Positions 46,630-57,268 of a stretch of 64,000 nucleotides of DNA are shown piece by piece. The notes below the pieces were generated by a model. That model had not been told where the DNA came from. It did not search any database and saw nothing but the letters and a program-made list of their open reading frames with translations. The translations under genes and the position numbers were made by a program. Source of the stretch: Candidatus Puniceispirillum marinum IMCC1322. Lineage in GTDB: Bacteria; Pseudomonadota; Alphaproteobacteria; Puniceispirillales; Puniceispirillaceae. The stretch is from the NCBI RefSeq assembly GCF_000024465.1, contig NC_014010.1, positions 2,073,501-2,137,500 on the forward strand, read 5' to 3'. The first letter of the stretch is position 1; each line of letters begins with the position of its first letter.

Positions 46630-47535
46630 ATGAACCAGCCGATGCCCATCCTGTTCGACAAAGCCAGCCTGCGCCATCATCGTGATCGCGCCGCCGCCAG
46701 CTATGCTGATTTTTCCTTTTTAAAAGAGGAAGCGGCGATCCGCGTGATTGACCGGCTTGAACTCGTGCGTCGTGATTTTGATCTATGTCTCGATTTTGGC
46801 TGTCATGATGGTGTGCTATCGCGGCATCTTGCCAAGCTGGGAAAAACCGGCACGGTTATTCATGCGGATTTATCGCCAAAATTTGCCAGCAATGCGCTGG
46901 CGCATGGAGCAGCGATTGCCTGTGATATAGACAGAGTGCCGTTTAGGCCAAGCAGCTTTGACGCGGTGTTTTCCTGTCTGACGATGCATTGGGTTGATGA
47001 TCTGCCAGGCGTCATGGCGCAAATGCGCGCGGCGCTTAAACCGGATGGGCTGTTATTGATCAGCATGCTTGGTGGCAACAGCCTGACCGAGTTACGAAGC
47101 GCATTGGCCGCGGCAGAAAGTGAAATTGATGGCGGCTTGAGCCCGCGTTGTGCGCCGATGGCGGATATCCGCGATATCGGTGGCTTGCTGGGGCGGGCAG
47201 GTCTGGCATTGCCGGTTGCCGATAGTGATCGTCTGACGATCACCTATCCGAACATGTTCCGCTTGATGGCTGATCTGCGCGGGATGGGTGAACAGAATGC
47301 CTTGATGGATCGTCTGCGCAGGCCAACCAGCCGTGCTTTATTTATGCGCGCGGCCGAAATTTATCAGGCCGAATATGGTCATGATGATGGCACTATTCCG
47401 GCTAGTTTCGAAATCATTACGCTGACCGGCTGGGCACCGCATGAAAGCCAGCAAAAACCAATGCGCCCGGGCAGTGCCACGCATCGATTAGCTGATATGC
47501 TAAATAGTGAAGAACAGGATCCAGAGGCCGGGTGA
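46630..47535 (+). CDS. SAM-dependent methyltransferase-like protein, NDUFAF5/BioC type
   Basis: A 301-residue protein with a class I SAM-binding fold: LCLDFGCHDGVLSRHLAKLG (motif I), HADLSPKFASNALAHGAAIA, DAVFSCLTMHWVDDLPGVMA (motif IV) and LKPDGLLLISMLGGNSLTEL. The start (LFDKASLRHHRDRAAASYAD) and the TYPNMFRLMADLRGMGEQNA block match the family of mitochondrial NDUFAF5, a complex I assembly factor that hydroxylates an arginine. Its role here is inferred from that. It is divergent from comF, and its stop abuts the mutT stop with no gap. Confidence 0.85.
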   Translation: MNQPMPILFDKASLRHHRDRAAASYADFSFLKEEAAIRVIDRLELVRRDFDLCLDFGCHDGVLSRHLAKLGKTGTVIHADLSPKFASNALAHGAAIACDIDRVPFRPSSFDAVFSCLTMHWVDDLPGVMAQMRAALKPDGLLLISMLGGNSLTELRSALAAAESEIDGGLSPRCAPMADIRDIGGLLGRAGLALPVADSDRLTITYPNMFRLMADLRGMGEQNALMDRLRRPTSRALFMRAAEIYQAEYGHDDGTIPASFEIITLTGWAPHESQQKPMRPGSATHRLADMLNSEEQDPEAG

Positions 47536-47979
47536 TTATAAAAGATCCTGTAACACCGGAATTAACGGGATATCGGCAGGCGGCATCGGATAATCACGAA
47601 GCTGGTTTGGCCGCACCCATTTCAGGGCACCCCCTTCGACAGGACGCGGACGCCCATGCCAGCGGCGACACGCAAACAGCATCATCAATAGATGGAAATC
47701 ATCATAGGCATGGCTGGCAAAGCTGAGCGGGGCCAGACATGATTCGCTGGTGTTGATATCAAGTTCTTCCTGCAATTCACGGATCAGGGCGGCTTCGGGG
47801 CTTTCGCCCGATTCGATTTTACCGCCGGGAAATTCCCATAGCCCGCCCATGCTTTTATGTGCCGGACGTTGCGCCAGCAATATACGTCCATCAGTATCAA
47901 TCAGCGCCACCGCACTGACCAACACAAGTGGTAGCTGGGGATTAGCTTCGGTAGTCGGCATTGATCGAAATATATCCAT
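47536..47979 (-). CDS. mutT: Nudix hydrolase, MutT type
   Basis: A 147-residue 8-oxo-dGTP diphosphatase-type Nudix protein. The Nudix box is complete: GGKIESGESPEAALIRELQE followed by EL (G-x5-E-x7-REx2EExGU pattern). ILLAQRPAHKSMGGLWEFPG is typical for MutT. It removes oxidised nucleotides from the precursor pool. The start overlaps the argJ end by 38 bases (ATG 47979) or 20 (ATG 47961); the argJ-mutT order is common in alphaproteobacteria. Confidence 0.92.
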   Translation of the reverse strand: MDIFRSMPTTEANPQLPLVLVSAVALIDTDGRILLAQRPAHKSMGGLWEFPGGKIESGESPEAALIRELQEELDINTSESCLAPLSFASHAYDDFHLLMMLFACRRWHGRPRPVEGGALKWVRPNQLRDYPMPPADIPLIPVLQDLL

Positions 47980-49177
47980 GCGTTAAATCACAGGTATATA
48001 CCCGTGCGGTGCCCGAACCCGTGCCAACAGAGACAGCAATATCAATGTTCTGCCCCTGCATATGGGTAGCAACGGGCGTTTCGTCAAAATTTTCGACACG
48101 TTGACCTGCCAGCGCAACATCAAAGCCACCAATGCGGACGCCGATGACATTTTGATCAATGCCTATACCAGCTTTGCCAACCGCCATGACAATGCGCCCC
48201 CAATTGGCATCACATCCTGCGACAGCTGTTTTGACGAGTGGTGAATTGGCGACAGACATGCCTATTTTATAGGCATCTGAGTCGTTGTCAGCGCCTAGAA
48301 TATCGATTGTTATTAATTTCTGGGTACCTTCGCCATCACGCACGATCTGCTTGGCTAGATCAAGCATCACTGTTTTTATCGCGTGATAAAGGTGATTGAA
48401 ATCAGTGTGTGCTTCGCTGGTTATTTCATCATTGCCGGCAACGCCGGTGGCAATGGCAAAGACACTGTCATTGGTTGATGTGTCGCTATCGACGGTGATC
48501 GCGTTAAAGCTTTGCGCGTTAGCGCGGCGCAGAATATGAAGCAACATATCAGGGCTGATCGCGGCATCGGTTGCGATATAACCAAGCATCGTTGCCATAT
48601 CGGGTGCGATCATGCCCGAACCTTTGGCAATGCCGCAAATAGTGACCTGTTTGCCATCAAGCTGGCAGGTGCTGGTCGCGCCTTTGGCAAAGGTGTCGGT
48701 GGTCATGATGGCTTTGGCGGCATCATGCCAGCTGGCTTTGTCATCGGCTAATAGATGCGGGATCTGGGCGGCCAGACAATCAGTATCTAGGGGCTCGCCA
48801 ATAACACCGGTAGATGCCAGCAGAATGGCATCTTTATCGATATGACCAGCCTTAGCCAGCGCATCGGCTGTGGCCATGGTGGCAAGATGTCCCTTGCTAC
48901 CAGTAAAGGCATTGGCATTACCGGCATTGGTCAGAATTGCGGCTGGGCGGCTCTGGCATAGGGCTTGTGCCAGCCGATCCTGACACCATTGCACCGGCGC
49001 GGCTGCTGTATCACTTTGGGTAAACAGACCGGCAAAATGGCTATCTGCTATGCTCCGCATCAACAGCATATCGTCGCGCCCCTGATATTTCATTCCACTG
49101 GCTGCGGTTGCCAGTGATAGGCCGCCAATTGGCGGCATGTCTGGAAAACTATCAGGTGCCAACGGAGAAATGGACAT
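47942..49177 (-). CDS. argJ: glutamate N-acetyltransferase / amino-acid acetyltransferase
   Basis: A 411-residue ornithine acetyltransferase that recycles the acetyl group from N-acetylornithine to glutamate. It is translated as one chain and cleaved before a Thr; the site is visible as GIAKGSGMIAPDMATMLGYI (cleavage at MA-TML). Other marks: LTNAGNANAFTGSKG, STGVIGEPLD, and DSDTSTNDSVFAIATG. The frame is open upstream, but ATG 49177 is the sensible start. It lies downstream of a parvulin gene and overlaps mutT. With argD and argF it makes the third arginine gene of the window. Confidence 0.95.
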   Translation of the reverse strand: MSISPLAPDSFPDMPPIGGLSLATAASGMKYQGRDDMLLMRSIADSHFAGLFTQSDTAAAPVQWCQDRLAQALCQSRPAAILTNAGNANAFTGSKGHLATMATADALAKAGHIDKDAILLASTGVIGEPLDTDCLAAQIPHLLADDKASWHDAAKAIMTTDTFAKGATSTCQLDGKQVTICGIAKGSGMIAPDMATMLGYIATDAAISPDMLLHILRRANAQSFNAITVDSDTSTNDSVFAIATGVAGNDEITSEAHTDFNHLYHAIKTVMLDLAKQIVRDGEGTQKLITIDILGADNDSDAYKIGMSVANSPLVKTAVAGCDANWGRIVMAVGKAGIGIDQNVIGVRIGGFDVALAGQRVENFDETPVATHMQGQNIDIAVSVGTGSGTARVYTCDLTHGYISINADYRS

Positions 49178-49226
49178 GCAGACTCGCCTTTGAAAAAGCG
49201 CGCCGAAAGGGCGCACCTGAATGTTG

Positions 49227-50063
49227 TTACTGCGCTTTGGTCTGTACTTCGGTACGGACATCTTCAAAGCTACGTAATTCGATAGTCTGATCGGCACGCA
49301 GGCTTTCTATTACGCGACCAAGATGCTGGCGTGACAGACTGTTGACAAGCTGGTCGCGCATGGCGTCGAAGGATGGCGCAGGCTTAACAGCCTTTTCGCT
49401 GACTTTAATCACATGCCAGCCAAATTGGGTCTGTACCGGCTTAGCCGAAAAACCGCCAGCAGGAAGCGCGAAAGCGGCGGTTTCAAACGCGGGCACCATC
49501 TGGCCACGGCCAAAGGTGCCAAGCTCGCCACCATTCGGGCCGCTTGGGCCAGTTGATTTTTCTTTTGCGATTTCGGCAAAATCAGCACCATCATTCAAAC
49601 TTTTGATGATGGCAACAGCGTCATCTTCGGCGGCAACCAGAATATGTGACGCGGTGATCTGTTCACGCGATGCTTCATCAGCGACAAAGGTATCATAAGC
49701 CTGTTGCAAGGCTTCATCTGTCATCTTTTCACGCACTGTGACGGCTAGCCAAGCTTCGGCCAAGATGCGCTCACTAGCCAGCTTCATGGCATCTTGAACA
49801 AGCGGGTCATCGGCAAGCTTTGCCGCCTCGCCAGCCTTGGCAGCCAGCTTGGTATCGATGATATCGGCTACAATATCGCCAAAATAGTCCTGCATCGGCT
49901 TGTTGCGATATTCTGGGGGTAATCCTTCGGCTGCCTGCATGACCTGATCGAGCCAGATTGTTTCACCATTGACAGTGGCAACTGAAATACGGCTTTCAGC
50001 ATGTGCCATAGTGGCAAAGATAAGCATCAAAATCGCACAAAATGAACGGAGAATAACTTGCAT
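49227..50063 (-). CDS. periplasmic parvulin-type peptidyl-prolyl isomerase
   Basis: A 278-residue exported foldase. The signal peptide is MQVILRSFCAILMLIFATMA with HA at the cut site. A SurA/PrsA-like N-terminal helical region follows (about 25-125). The parvulin rotamase domain lies at about 130-225: ITASHILVAAEDDAVAIIKS, DFAEIAKEKSTGPSGPNGGE, LGTFGRGQMVPAFETAAFAL, QTQFGWHVIKVSE. AGAAGG precedes the ATG. In alphaproteobacteria such a gene commonly sits between argJ and divergent secA, as here. Confidence 0.92.
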   Translation of the reverse strand: MQVILRSFCAILMLIFATMAHAESRISVATVNGETIWLDQVMQAAEGLPPEYRNKPMQDYFGDIVADIIDTKLAAKAGEAAKLADDPLVQDAMKLASERILAEAWLAVTVREKMTDEALQQAYDTFVADEASREQITASHILVAAEDDAVAIIKSLNDGADFAEIAKEKSTGPSGPNGGELGTFGRGQMVPAFETAAFALPAGGFSAKPVQTQFGWHVIKVSEKAVKPAPSFDAMRDQLVNSLSRQHLGRVIESLRADQTIELRSFEDVRTEVQTKAQ

Positions 50064-50357
50064 TGAACAGACCTTCTGAGTGTTTTTTTAAACTTGGGGC
50101 TAATAGCTTTTACAAACCATAGACATCCTAACCGAAAAAAGCGTTGTAAGCCGCACGGTCAGGCTAACACAAACAGTGTTACCCAAGGCAGGAAGATACT
50201 GCAAGCATAGCTTTGCAGCCACATGATTCTAATTGATCTATAAAGGGCGTTCTGATTGACAAAACGGCTGTCTATGCCTATGTCCATGAGTGTGCGAAAG
50301 AGCCTGGTTTAGGTCTCGTGCCTATTTTAGAACAGCCGCCTGGCTGGAGGATTTTAG

Positions 50358-52988
50358 ATGTTAGGTTCATTGGCAAAAAGCCTGTTTGGTAACTCGAATG
50401 ATCGTGCAGTGAAGCGCTTCATGCCGCAGATTGAAGCGGTTAATGCGCTTGAGACAAGTTTTGAAGATTTGGATGATGCGGGCCTAAAAGCCAAGGCACA
50501 AGATTTGCGCACCCAGGTCGAAGCTGGTACCGATAAAGAAAGTTTGCTTGCCGAGGCGTTTGCACTGGTGCGCGAAGCGGCAAAACGTGCCCTTGGCCAA
50601 CGTCATTTTGATGTTCAGCTCATGGGTGGCATAGCGCTCCATAATGGCCAGATTGCCGAAATGAAAACAGGTGAAGGTAAAACGCTTGTTGCGACCTTGG
50701 CGAGTTTTTTGAATGCGCTTGATGGTAAGGGCGTGCATGTTGTTACGGTTAATGATTATCTGGCATCGCGTGACGCTGCTTGGATGGGCAAGGTTTATGA
50801 AAAGCTAGGTCTCAGCGTTGGTTGTATTGTTGCCGGTATGGATGACGATGCGCGCCGTGCTGCCTATCATGCTGATATTACTTATGGCACCAACAATGAG
50901 TTTGGCTTTGATTATTTGCGCGATAATCTGAAATTCCGGCTTGAGGACATGGTTCAGCGTGACCATCACTTTGCCATTGTTGACGAGGTTGACTCGATCC
51001 TGATTGATGAAGCACGAACCCCGCTGATTATTTCGGGGCCAGCCGAAACCAATATCGCGCTCTACACAATCGCAGATGCGATCATCCCGGATTTGATCGA
51101 AACCGATTTTGACCTTGATGAAAAAGGTAATTCTGTCTCGCTAACCGAAGATGGTATCGAACATGCCGAAGTGTTGTTGAAGGCGGCAGGCGCATTCGAA
51201 GAAGGCACATTATACGATATCAACAATGTTGGCTTGCTTCACCATGTCAATCAGGCGTTAAGAGCGCATAAGCTGTTTCAGCTTGATACGCATTACATGT
51301 TGAAAGGTGGCCTGGTGGTCATCATTGATGAATTCACCGGACGCGCGATGGATGGCCGCCGCTTTTCCGATGGCTTGCATCAGGCGATTGAAGCTAAAGA
51401 AAAAGTTGAAATTCAGGCTGAAAATCAAACTCTTGCATCGGTTACATTCCAGAATTATTTCCGCATGTATGAAAAGCTGGCTGGCATGACTGGCACAGCT
51501 TTGACCGAGGCAGGCGAATTTTCCGAAATCTATAATCTGGATGTGACCGCGATACCGACCAATCGCGATATACAGCGTATCGATCATGACGACGAAGTCT
51601 ATCGCACCGGTGAAGAACGCGACGCCGCCGTGATTGATCTGATCATTGATTGCCAGACGCGCGGCCAACCCGTTCTGGTTGGTACCATCAGCATCGAAAA
51701 ATCCGAGTCTCTATCGAAAGTTCTGACCAGCAAAAAAATCAAGCATCAGGTTCTGAATGCGCGCTTTCATGAAGAAGAAGCTAGGATTATCGCACAGGCA
51801 GGTGTGCCGGGCGCGGTAACGATTGCTACGAATATGGCAGGTCGTGGAACCGATATCCAGCTTGGTGGCAATCTGGAAATGCGGATCGCTGCCGAGGTCA
51901 AACCCGATAGCGCCAAAGCCGATAAAGACACGGCGGCGATCACCGCCGAGGTTGAAACGCTGAAAGCCGAGGCGCTTGCTGCTGGCGGTCTTTATGTGAT
52001 CTGTACCGAGCGGCATGAATCACGGCGGATTGACAATCAGCTTCGTGGCCGTACGGGTCGTCAAGGTGATCCGGGCGCGTCAAAATTCTTTTTGTCTTTG
52101 CAGGATGATCTGATGCGTATTTTCGGATCTGAAAAGCTGGATGGGATGCTGCAAAAGCTGGGGCTTGAAGAAGGCGAAGCGATCATTCACCCCTGGATCA
52201 ATAAAGCGGTTGAAAAAGCCCAGACCAAAGTCGAAGCGCGCAATTTTGAAATTCGTAAACAGCTGTTGAAATATGATGATGTGATGAATGATCAGCGCAG
52301 CGTTATTTTTGACCAGCGCAAGGAAATCATGCGGGCTGCCGATGTGCAGGACACTGTCAGCGATATGCGGCGTGAGGCGGTTGCGACGATTGTCGCCAAT
52401 GCCATTCCGCAAGGAAGCTATCACGATCAATGGGATGCCGATCAGATGGCCGCCGACGCCCAGCGGGTGCTTGGCCTGACCGTGCCTGCGGCAGACTGGT
52501 TCAAAGAAGATGGCATTGCCGATCCCGAAATCGAAGAACGCCTAATCGAAGAAGCTGATAAATATATGGCTGAAAAAGCTGTTCGGCTTGGCCCAGACGT
52601 TATGCGGATGGCAGAAAAATCGCTACTGCTTCAGGTGCTGGATCAGCAATGGAAAGAGCATTTACTGCGTCTCGATCAGCTACGACAGGGTATCTCGCTA
52701 CGTGCTTATGCGCAAAAGGATCCGCTGAATGAATATAAGCGTGAAGCTTTTGATATGTTTGAACAGTTGCTTTCAGGCCTACGTGAAACCACAACGATGG
52801 TGCTGGCGCATGTCGAATTACGCCAACCAGACGAAGATAGCGAAGCCCAGACCCAGGCGGCGCCAGCTGTAGCTACGGGCAATACGCCGTCTTCACAAAC
52901 ATCTATGCCATCAGGGAAAGTGGCACGAAATGCCCCTTGTCCGTGTGGTTCGGGTAAAAAATATAAACATTGCCATGGCAAGATTTAA
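50358..52988 (+). CDS. secA: preprotein translocase ATPase SecA
   Basis: An 876-residue motor of the Sec pathway. Walker [25 protein letters not shown]-type Walker [21 protein letters not shown]; second ATPase half [20 protein letters not shown] and [20 protein letters not shown]. The C-terminal zinc tail for SecB and lipids is present: [22 protein letters not shown] before ATG 50358. The 294-base space before it contains TTGACA at 50256 with a poor -10, and otherwise nothing I recognise. It is divergent from the parvulin gene. Confidence 0.98.
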   Translation: MLGSLAKSLFGNSNDRAVKRFMPQIEAVNALETSFEDLDDAGLKAKAQDLRTQVEAGTDKESLLAEAFALVREAAKRALGQRHFDVQLMGGIALHNGQIAEMKTGEGKTLVATLASFLNALDGKGVHVVTVNDYLASRDAAWMGKVYEKLGLSVGCIVAGMDDDARRAAYHADITYGTNNEFGFDYLRDNLKFRLEDMVQRDHHFAIVDEVDSILIDEARTPLIISGPAETNIALYTIADAIIPDLIETDFDLDEKGNSVSLTEDGIEHAEVLLKAAGAFEEGTLYDINNVGLLHHVNQALRAHKLFQLDTHYMLKGGLVVIIDEFTGRAMDGRRFSDGLHQAIEAKEKVEIQAENQTLASVTFQNYFRMYEKLAGMTGTALTEAGEFSEIYNLDVTAIPTNRDIQRIDHDDEVYRTGEERDAAVIDLIIDCQTRGQPVLVGTISIEKSESLSKVLTSKKIKHQVLNARFHEEEARIIAQAGVPGAVTIATNMAGRGTDIQLGGNLEMRIAAEVKPDSAKADKDTAAITAEVETLKAEALAAGGLYVICTERHESRRIDNQLRGRTGRQGDPGASKFFLSLQDDLMRIFGSEKLDGMLQKLGLEEGEAIIHPWINKAVEKAQTKVEARNFEIRKQLLKYDDVMNDQRSVIFDQRKEIMRAADVQDTVSDMRREAVATIVANAIPQGSYHDQWDADQMAADAQRVLGLTVPAADWFKEDGIADPEIEERLIEEADKYMAEKAVRLGPDVMRMAEKSLLLQVLDQQWKEHLLRLDQLRQGISLRAYAQKDPLNEYKREAFDMFEQLLSGLRETTTMVLAHVELRQPDEDSEAQTQAAPAVATGNTPSSQTSMPSGKVARNAPCPCGSGKKYKHCHGKI

Positions 52989-53049
52989 TCAGGCTAGAAT
53001 AGAGTATGAATGTCATCGGATTGCCTTTGATCTATGCGAGGTCAAGTGA

Positions 53050-53631
53050 ATGATAAAATATCAACTGATATGTGAAAATGCACACAGCTTTGAAGGCTGG
53101 TTCCAGAATGCCGGCGCCTATGATGATCAAAAAGCGTCGGGTGATATTGCATGTCCTGTTTGCGAAATCACATCTGTTAAAAAGGCACTCATGACGCCGA
53201 GCCTGGCTAGCCCGAAAATGCGCAAAACGCCAACCCCGCTTCCCCCGACGATTGACGATGCAATCAAGACAGATATTCCGGTGCCAAAAGCCGGAACAGG
53301 CAAGCCAGCTGTAGAGTCGGGAACGTCTTTGAGCATGTCGGCGGCTGTGAAAAGCCCGGTACAATCGTCTGCAAAACCACCTGAAAGAATATCAGAAAAG
53401 GCCGTTGAACAGATGGCCGAAATGATGTCCGAGCTGCGCCAGCTACAACGCAAAGTTCGCAGTGAGTGCCGTGATGTTGGCAATGACTTTGCCGAGGAAG
53501 CCCGTAAGATGCATTATGGCGAAGCTGAACCAGAAGGCATTTATGGCCATGCGACAGCCAAAGAACGTGCCGAGCTTGACGATGAAGGCATTGATATTGT
53601 TGAGTTACCTTTATTGCCGCTGGATAACTAA
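53050..53631 (+). CDS. DUF1178 protein
   Basis: A 193-residue member of DUF1178. The N-terminus IKYQLICENAHSFEGWFQNA followed by CPVCEITSVKKALMTPSLA gives the family Cys pair and suggests a small metal-binding module. The middle (about 60-115) is Pro/Ser/Lys-rich and probably disordered. The end carries RQLQRKVRSECRDVGNDFAE and AEPEGIYGHATAKERAELDD. The function is unknown. It lies 61 bases after secA on the same strand. Confidence 0.85.
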   Translation: MIKYQLICENAHSFEGWFQNAGAYDDQKASGDIACPVCEITSVKKALMTPSLASPKMRKTPTPLPPTIDDAIKTDIPVPKAGTGKPAVESGTSLSMSAAVKSPVQSSAKPPERISEKAVEQMAEMMSELRQLQRKVRSECRDVGNDFAEEARKMHYGEAEPEGIYGHATAKERAELDDEGIDIVELPLLPLDN

Positions 53632-53680
53632 AACCAACACCGGCTAAAGGCATGTGAAGCCCTATAGTGACTAATATCTG

Positions 53681-54424
53681 CTATCCGCTATTAGATTTAG
53701 TGTGCATCCAGCTACCGCTGATTCCATAATTGATTGCCAGACTTGCAACCTGGCTGAATCCACCGGGGCGTGGGGCAAAGCCAGTCGCGTCATCCAGTAA
53801 AATGCCGACCGCGGCGAATTCGGATCGCAATTCGGCAGGTTTGACGAATTTTTTTGGATCATGTGTGCCTGCCGGTACGACGCGCACAATATATTCGAGC
53901 GCATATTTGGCCAAGGCAATCGCGGGCAAGGTACGGTTGATCGTTGTCAGCACTATTACCCCGTTTTCGGCAAGCATATCGGCGATGGCGGCAACAAACA
54001 TCTGCCGGTCAGCGACATGTTCAATCACTTCTGAGGCATAGATCACATCGAAAGTGGCACCACTTGCGGCCAAGTCCTCGGCGCTTTGGCAGTGATAGGT
54101 GATATCCAGCCCACTGGCTTTGGCATGTGTGCGGGCGGCGTCAATAGCCGGGCTTGTTACATCAATGCCAGTGACAATGCCGCCAAGGCGCGCCATCGGT
54201 TCGGCCAGCAAGCCGCCACCACAGCCAATATCAAGAATACGTAAATTCTGCAGGGGTGCTTGCTCAGGTAACGTGCCTTTGACACGGCGAATGGCATCGG
54301 TGATATAATCCACACGGATCGGCGTAAAGCTATGCAAAGGGCGCATCGGCCCTTTCATATCCCACCATTTGTCAGACAAAGCGGCAAAGGTATCTATTTC
54401 TTTTTGATCAACTGTGGACTGCAT
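53681..54424 (-). CDS. ubiG: ubiquinone O-methyltransferase
   Basis: A 247-residue SAM enzyme that performs both O-methylations in ubiquinone synthesis. Visible: the N-terminal FAALSDKWWDMKGPMRPLHS, SAM motif I ILDIGCGGGLLAEPMARLGG, VTGIDVTSPAIDAAR, and the UbiG helix region RTLPAIALAKYALEYIVRVV with PAGTHDPKKFVKP. It is divergent from lysC; this ubiG/lysC pair is a conserved alphaproteobacterial neighbourhood. Confidence 0.95.
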   Translation of the reverse strand: MQSTVDQKEIDTFAALSDKWWDMKGPMRPLHSFTPIRVDYITDAIRRVKGTLPEQAPLQNLRILDIGCGGGLLAEPMARLGGIVTGIDVTSPAIDAARTHAKASGLDITYHCQSAEDLAASGATFDVIYASEVIEHVADRQMFVAAIADMLAENGVIVLTTINRTLPAIALAKYALEYIVRVVPAGTHDPKKFVKPAELRSEFAAVGILLDDATGFAPRPGGFSQVASLAINYGISGSWMHTKSNSG

Positions 54425-54498
54425 GGACTTGCCCCGAAGCGAAGTAGTCGTTAAGACTGCGGTGAAATAATCAATTATTAGCTAGATAGCATACATCA

Positions 54499-55722
54499 AT
54501 GGCACGTATTGTTCAAAAATTCGGCGGCACCTCGGTAGGGGATCTGGATCGCATCCGTAATGTCGCCAAAAAAGTAAAAACCGAAGTCGATGCTGGCCAT
54601 GAGGTTGCCGTCGTTGTGTCTGCTATGTCTGGCACCACAAATCAGCTTGTGCAATGGGCATCCGAAATTGGCCCCATGCATGATGCGCGGGAATATGACA
54701 CGATCGTCGCAACAGGCGAACAGGTCACCGTTGGTCTGTTATCGATTGCGTTACAGAATATTGGCGTTGATGCGCGCTCTTGGCTTGGCTGGCAAATTCC
54801 GATCAGAACCGATAATCTGCATGGATCAGCCCGTATAGACGATATTGACAGTTCGAAAATGCGCGAAAGGCTGGCGCAAGGTCAGGTCGCCGTTGTTGCC
54901 GGATTTCAGGGTATTGGACCTGATGGCCGGATCACAACGCTTGGTCGTGGTGGCTCGGATACATCGGCGGTGGCACTGGCGGCGGCGCTTGATGCAGATC
55001 GCTGTGATATCTATACGGATGTTGACGGGGTTTATACGACCGATCCGCGAATCGCGCCAAAAGCAAAAAAATTAGACAGCATTACCTTTGAAGAAATGCT
55101 TGAAATGGCCTCTTTGGGGGCAAAAGTACTCCAAACACGCTCGGTGGCTATGGCTATGCGCCATAACGTTAATTTGCAGGTTCGGTCCAGCTTTTCCGAT
55201 CTGCCGGGCACATTTGTTGTTGATGAGGATACAGTCATGGAAAAAGAAACTATAAGTGGTATTGCCTATTCACCGGATGAAGCAAAAATCACCATTATCG
55301 GCCTGCCCGATGAGCCTGGCATTGCGGCTAGCGTTTTTGGTGAACTCGCGCAGAATCATGTGAATGTCGATATGATTGTGCAAAGCGCATCTAGTCAAAG
55401 TCAGCGTACCGATATTACCTTTTCACTGGGACAAGCCGATTTAAATAAAGCTGTTGAAATAATTGAAAAAAATAAAAGTGCTCTGAAATATGATGGGATT
55501 GATTCATCAGAAAATGTGACCAAAATTTCAGTCGTTGGTATGGCGATGCGGTCCCAGCCTGGTGTTGCTAAAACGATGTTCGAAACACTTGCCGAAAAAG
55601 GGATTAACCTTGCCGTCATCTCAACATCAGAGATCAAAATATCCGTTCTGATAGATTCGGAATATACCGAACTGGCTGTGCGTAGTTTGCATTCTGCATT
55701 TGGTCTCGATGACGACAGTTAA
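54499..55722 (+). CDS. lysC: aspartate kinase
   Basis: A 407-residue aspartokinase starting the Lys/Met/Thr/Ile pathways. The kinase domain (1-240) carries VQKFGGTSVGDLDRIRNVA, VVSAMSGTTNQLV, TLGRGGSDTSAVALAAALDA and CDIYTDVDGVYTTDPR. Two ACT domains follow (about 262-335 and 342-405; ITIIGLPDEPGIAASVFGEL, VVGMAMRSQPGVAKTMFETL), so feedback control by Lys and/or Thr is expected. The length fits the short bacterial aspartokinase II type; an internal start for a separate beta subunit cannot be judged. Confidence 0.96.
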   Translation: MARIVQKFGGTSVGDLDRIRNVAKKVKTEVDAGHEVAVVVSAMSGTTNQLVQWASEIGPMHDAREYDTIVATGEQVTVGLLSIALQNIGVDARSWLGWQIPIRTDNLHGSARIDDIDSSKMRERLAQGQVAVVAGFQGIGPDGRITTLGRGGSDTSAVALAAALDADRCDIYTDVDGVYTTDPRIAPKAKKLDSITFEEMLEMASLGAKVLQTRSVAMAMRHNVNLQVRSSFSDLPGTFVVDEDTVMEKETISGIAYSPDEAKITIIGLPDEPGIAASVFGELAQNHVNVDMIVQSASSQSQRTDITFSLGQADLNKAVEIIEKNKSALKYDGIDSSENVTKISVVGMAMRSQPGVAKTMFETLAEKGINLAVISTSEIKISVLIDSEYTELAVRSLHSAFGLDDDS

Positions 55723-55906
55723 CAGCTTTACTATTGACATCTTCAGGATAGATAGTTGGCGTGTGAAACCGTATTTTTGGGTCAGCATTAGAGTGTAACG
55801 GCAAGATTCTAATGCGCTTTTTATAATCTGAAACATCTTTTTGTTGGACATATGGACTTTTTATGTTCATTTTATCTAATGTAAACCTAAACGACAGGTT
55901 GTGCGT

Positions 55907-57082
55907 ATGGTAGACAGTAATATTACAGAAATTAGCGAAACGTCTTTGGCCAACACGCTTTTGACTATTGGCGTTCAACTGCGCGCTGCCCGCAAGGAAG
56001 CTGGACGCAGTGTTGCTGATATCGCAAATCAACTTCGAATCAATGTAGGCTATTTGAACGCCATCGAAAAGGGCGACCTTGAAGCGTTGCCCTCATCGAC
56101 TTACGTAGCCGGTTTTCTGCGCAGTTATGGTAATCTTGTTGGGTTTGACGGTAATGATCTGGCGCGTACCTATCTAGGGCGTGTTGATGATGCTGACCGT
56201 CAGCCAACCTATTCATTTCCGCAGAATAATGTAAAGCCACAGCGCTCGGGTGCATTAATCGCATCAATCACAGTCGTTCTTGCGGTTGCTGGTTATGTTG
56301 GCTGGTACTGGACTGAAACCAAATCGGACAAGTCTAACGATGGCTCAGCCATTGTGGCAACAGCACCGGTGATGCCTGATTCTGGCCCAGGAGTGGCGGG
56401 TATTGGCACGCCCGCTGTTATTGAGCCGGATGGCACCGCACAAACGGTCTTTGCCGAAGGGCAGGATGCAAAACTGTTGAACGTTGATGGTGATGCGCCA
56501 AAGCCTGCAATAGATGCGCCGACAGTAATCGAGCCTGTTGCAGATGTGATGACGCCTGAAATGCCGAAAATCAAAAATAACACCGTTGCCGCTAATATGG
56601 ACGTGGTGGCTGATCCGGTTGTTGTGGTGTCAGACTCTGATGAAACGGCTATCGATGGCGAAACCCCGATCGTTGATATAGACACGCCAGATACGCAGAT
56701 GGCATCAAATAGTGTGCCTGCCCTATCACCTGCACCATCAGACGATGGGCGTGCGATCTTGCTTGAAGATGATCCGAACAACGTAACCCAGAGTTCGGCA
56801 GTCGCTAATCAGCGTGATCCGATGCAGGAAATTACAATCCGCGCAACAGGGTCTAGCTGGGTCGAAATCATCCGTAATAATGGCGAAGAAGTCATGACAC
56901 AGCTTATGCGTGAAGGTGATATCTATGTCGTTGATGGTGCGGAAAATCTGTATCTTTCAACAGGTAATGCTGGTGGTATCGAATTCATCATCACAGGCGA
57001 CGATGCAATTTCGGCTGGTTCTATTGGTGAAATTGTTCGTGATCTTCCCCTTACTGTCGATAAGCTACGCGCCCGCCTCTAG
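55907..57082 (+). CDS. RodZ-like HTH membrane protein
   Basis: A 391-residue cytoskeleton-type protein. Order: cytosolic HTH_25 domain (about 15-95; IGVQLRAARKEAGRSVADIA, LRINVGYLNAIEKGDLEALP, STYVAGFLRSYGNLVGFD), one membrane segment (about 110-130; ALIASITVVLAVAGYVGWYW), a long Pro/Asp/Val-rich periplasmic linker, and a C-terminal DUF4115 beta domain (about 305-390; EITIRATGSSWVEIIRNNGE). RodZ links MreB to the wall machinery; the match here is to the family, not proof of that role. ATG 55907 with AGG upstream is chosen over GTG 55901. The placement ahead of ispG is the same as in many proteobacteria. Confidence 0.87.
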   Translation: MVDSNITEISETSLANTLLTIGVQLRAARKEAGRSVADIANQLRINVGYLNAIEKGDLEALPSSTYVAGFLRSYGNLVGFDGNDLARTYLGRVDDADRQPTYSFPQNNVKPQRSGALIASITVVLAVAGYVGWYWTETKSDKSNDGSAIVATAPVMPDSGPGVAGIGTPAVIEPDGTAQTVFAEGQDAKLLNVDGDAPKPAIDAPTVIEPVADVMTPEMPKIKNNTVAANMDVVADPVVVVSDSDETAIDGETPIVDIDTPDTQMASNSVPALSPAPSDDGRAILLEDDPNNVTQSSAVANQRDPMQEITIRATGSSWVEIIRNNGEEVMTQLMREGDIYVVDGAENLYLSTGNAGGIEFIITGDDAISAGSIGEIVRDLPLTVDKLRARL

Positions 57083-57268
57083 GCTGGTGCCTGTAATCTA
57101 CATATGTGATCTAAGAGGGTTGCGCCGTTTCAGAGGTGCCATACCATCTGTATGTGCGGACTTGCCACTGGTATTGAGCGGGCTAAACGGCTATAGACAT
57201 AACGGAGTTTGATTACTGAACCGTATGCCTATGCGTGTATAGGTGTTTACTTTTGCTGGAGCCATATT

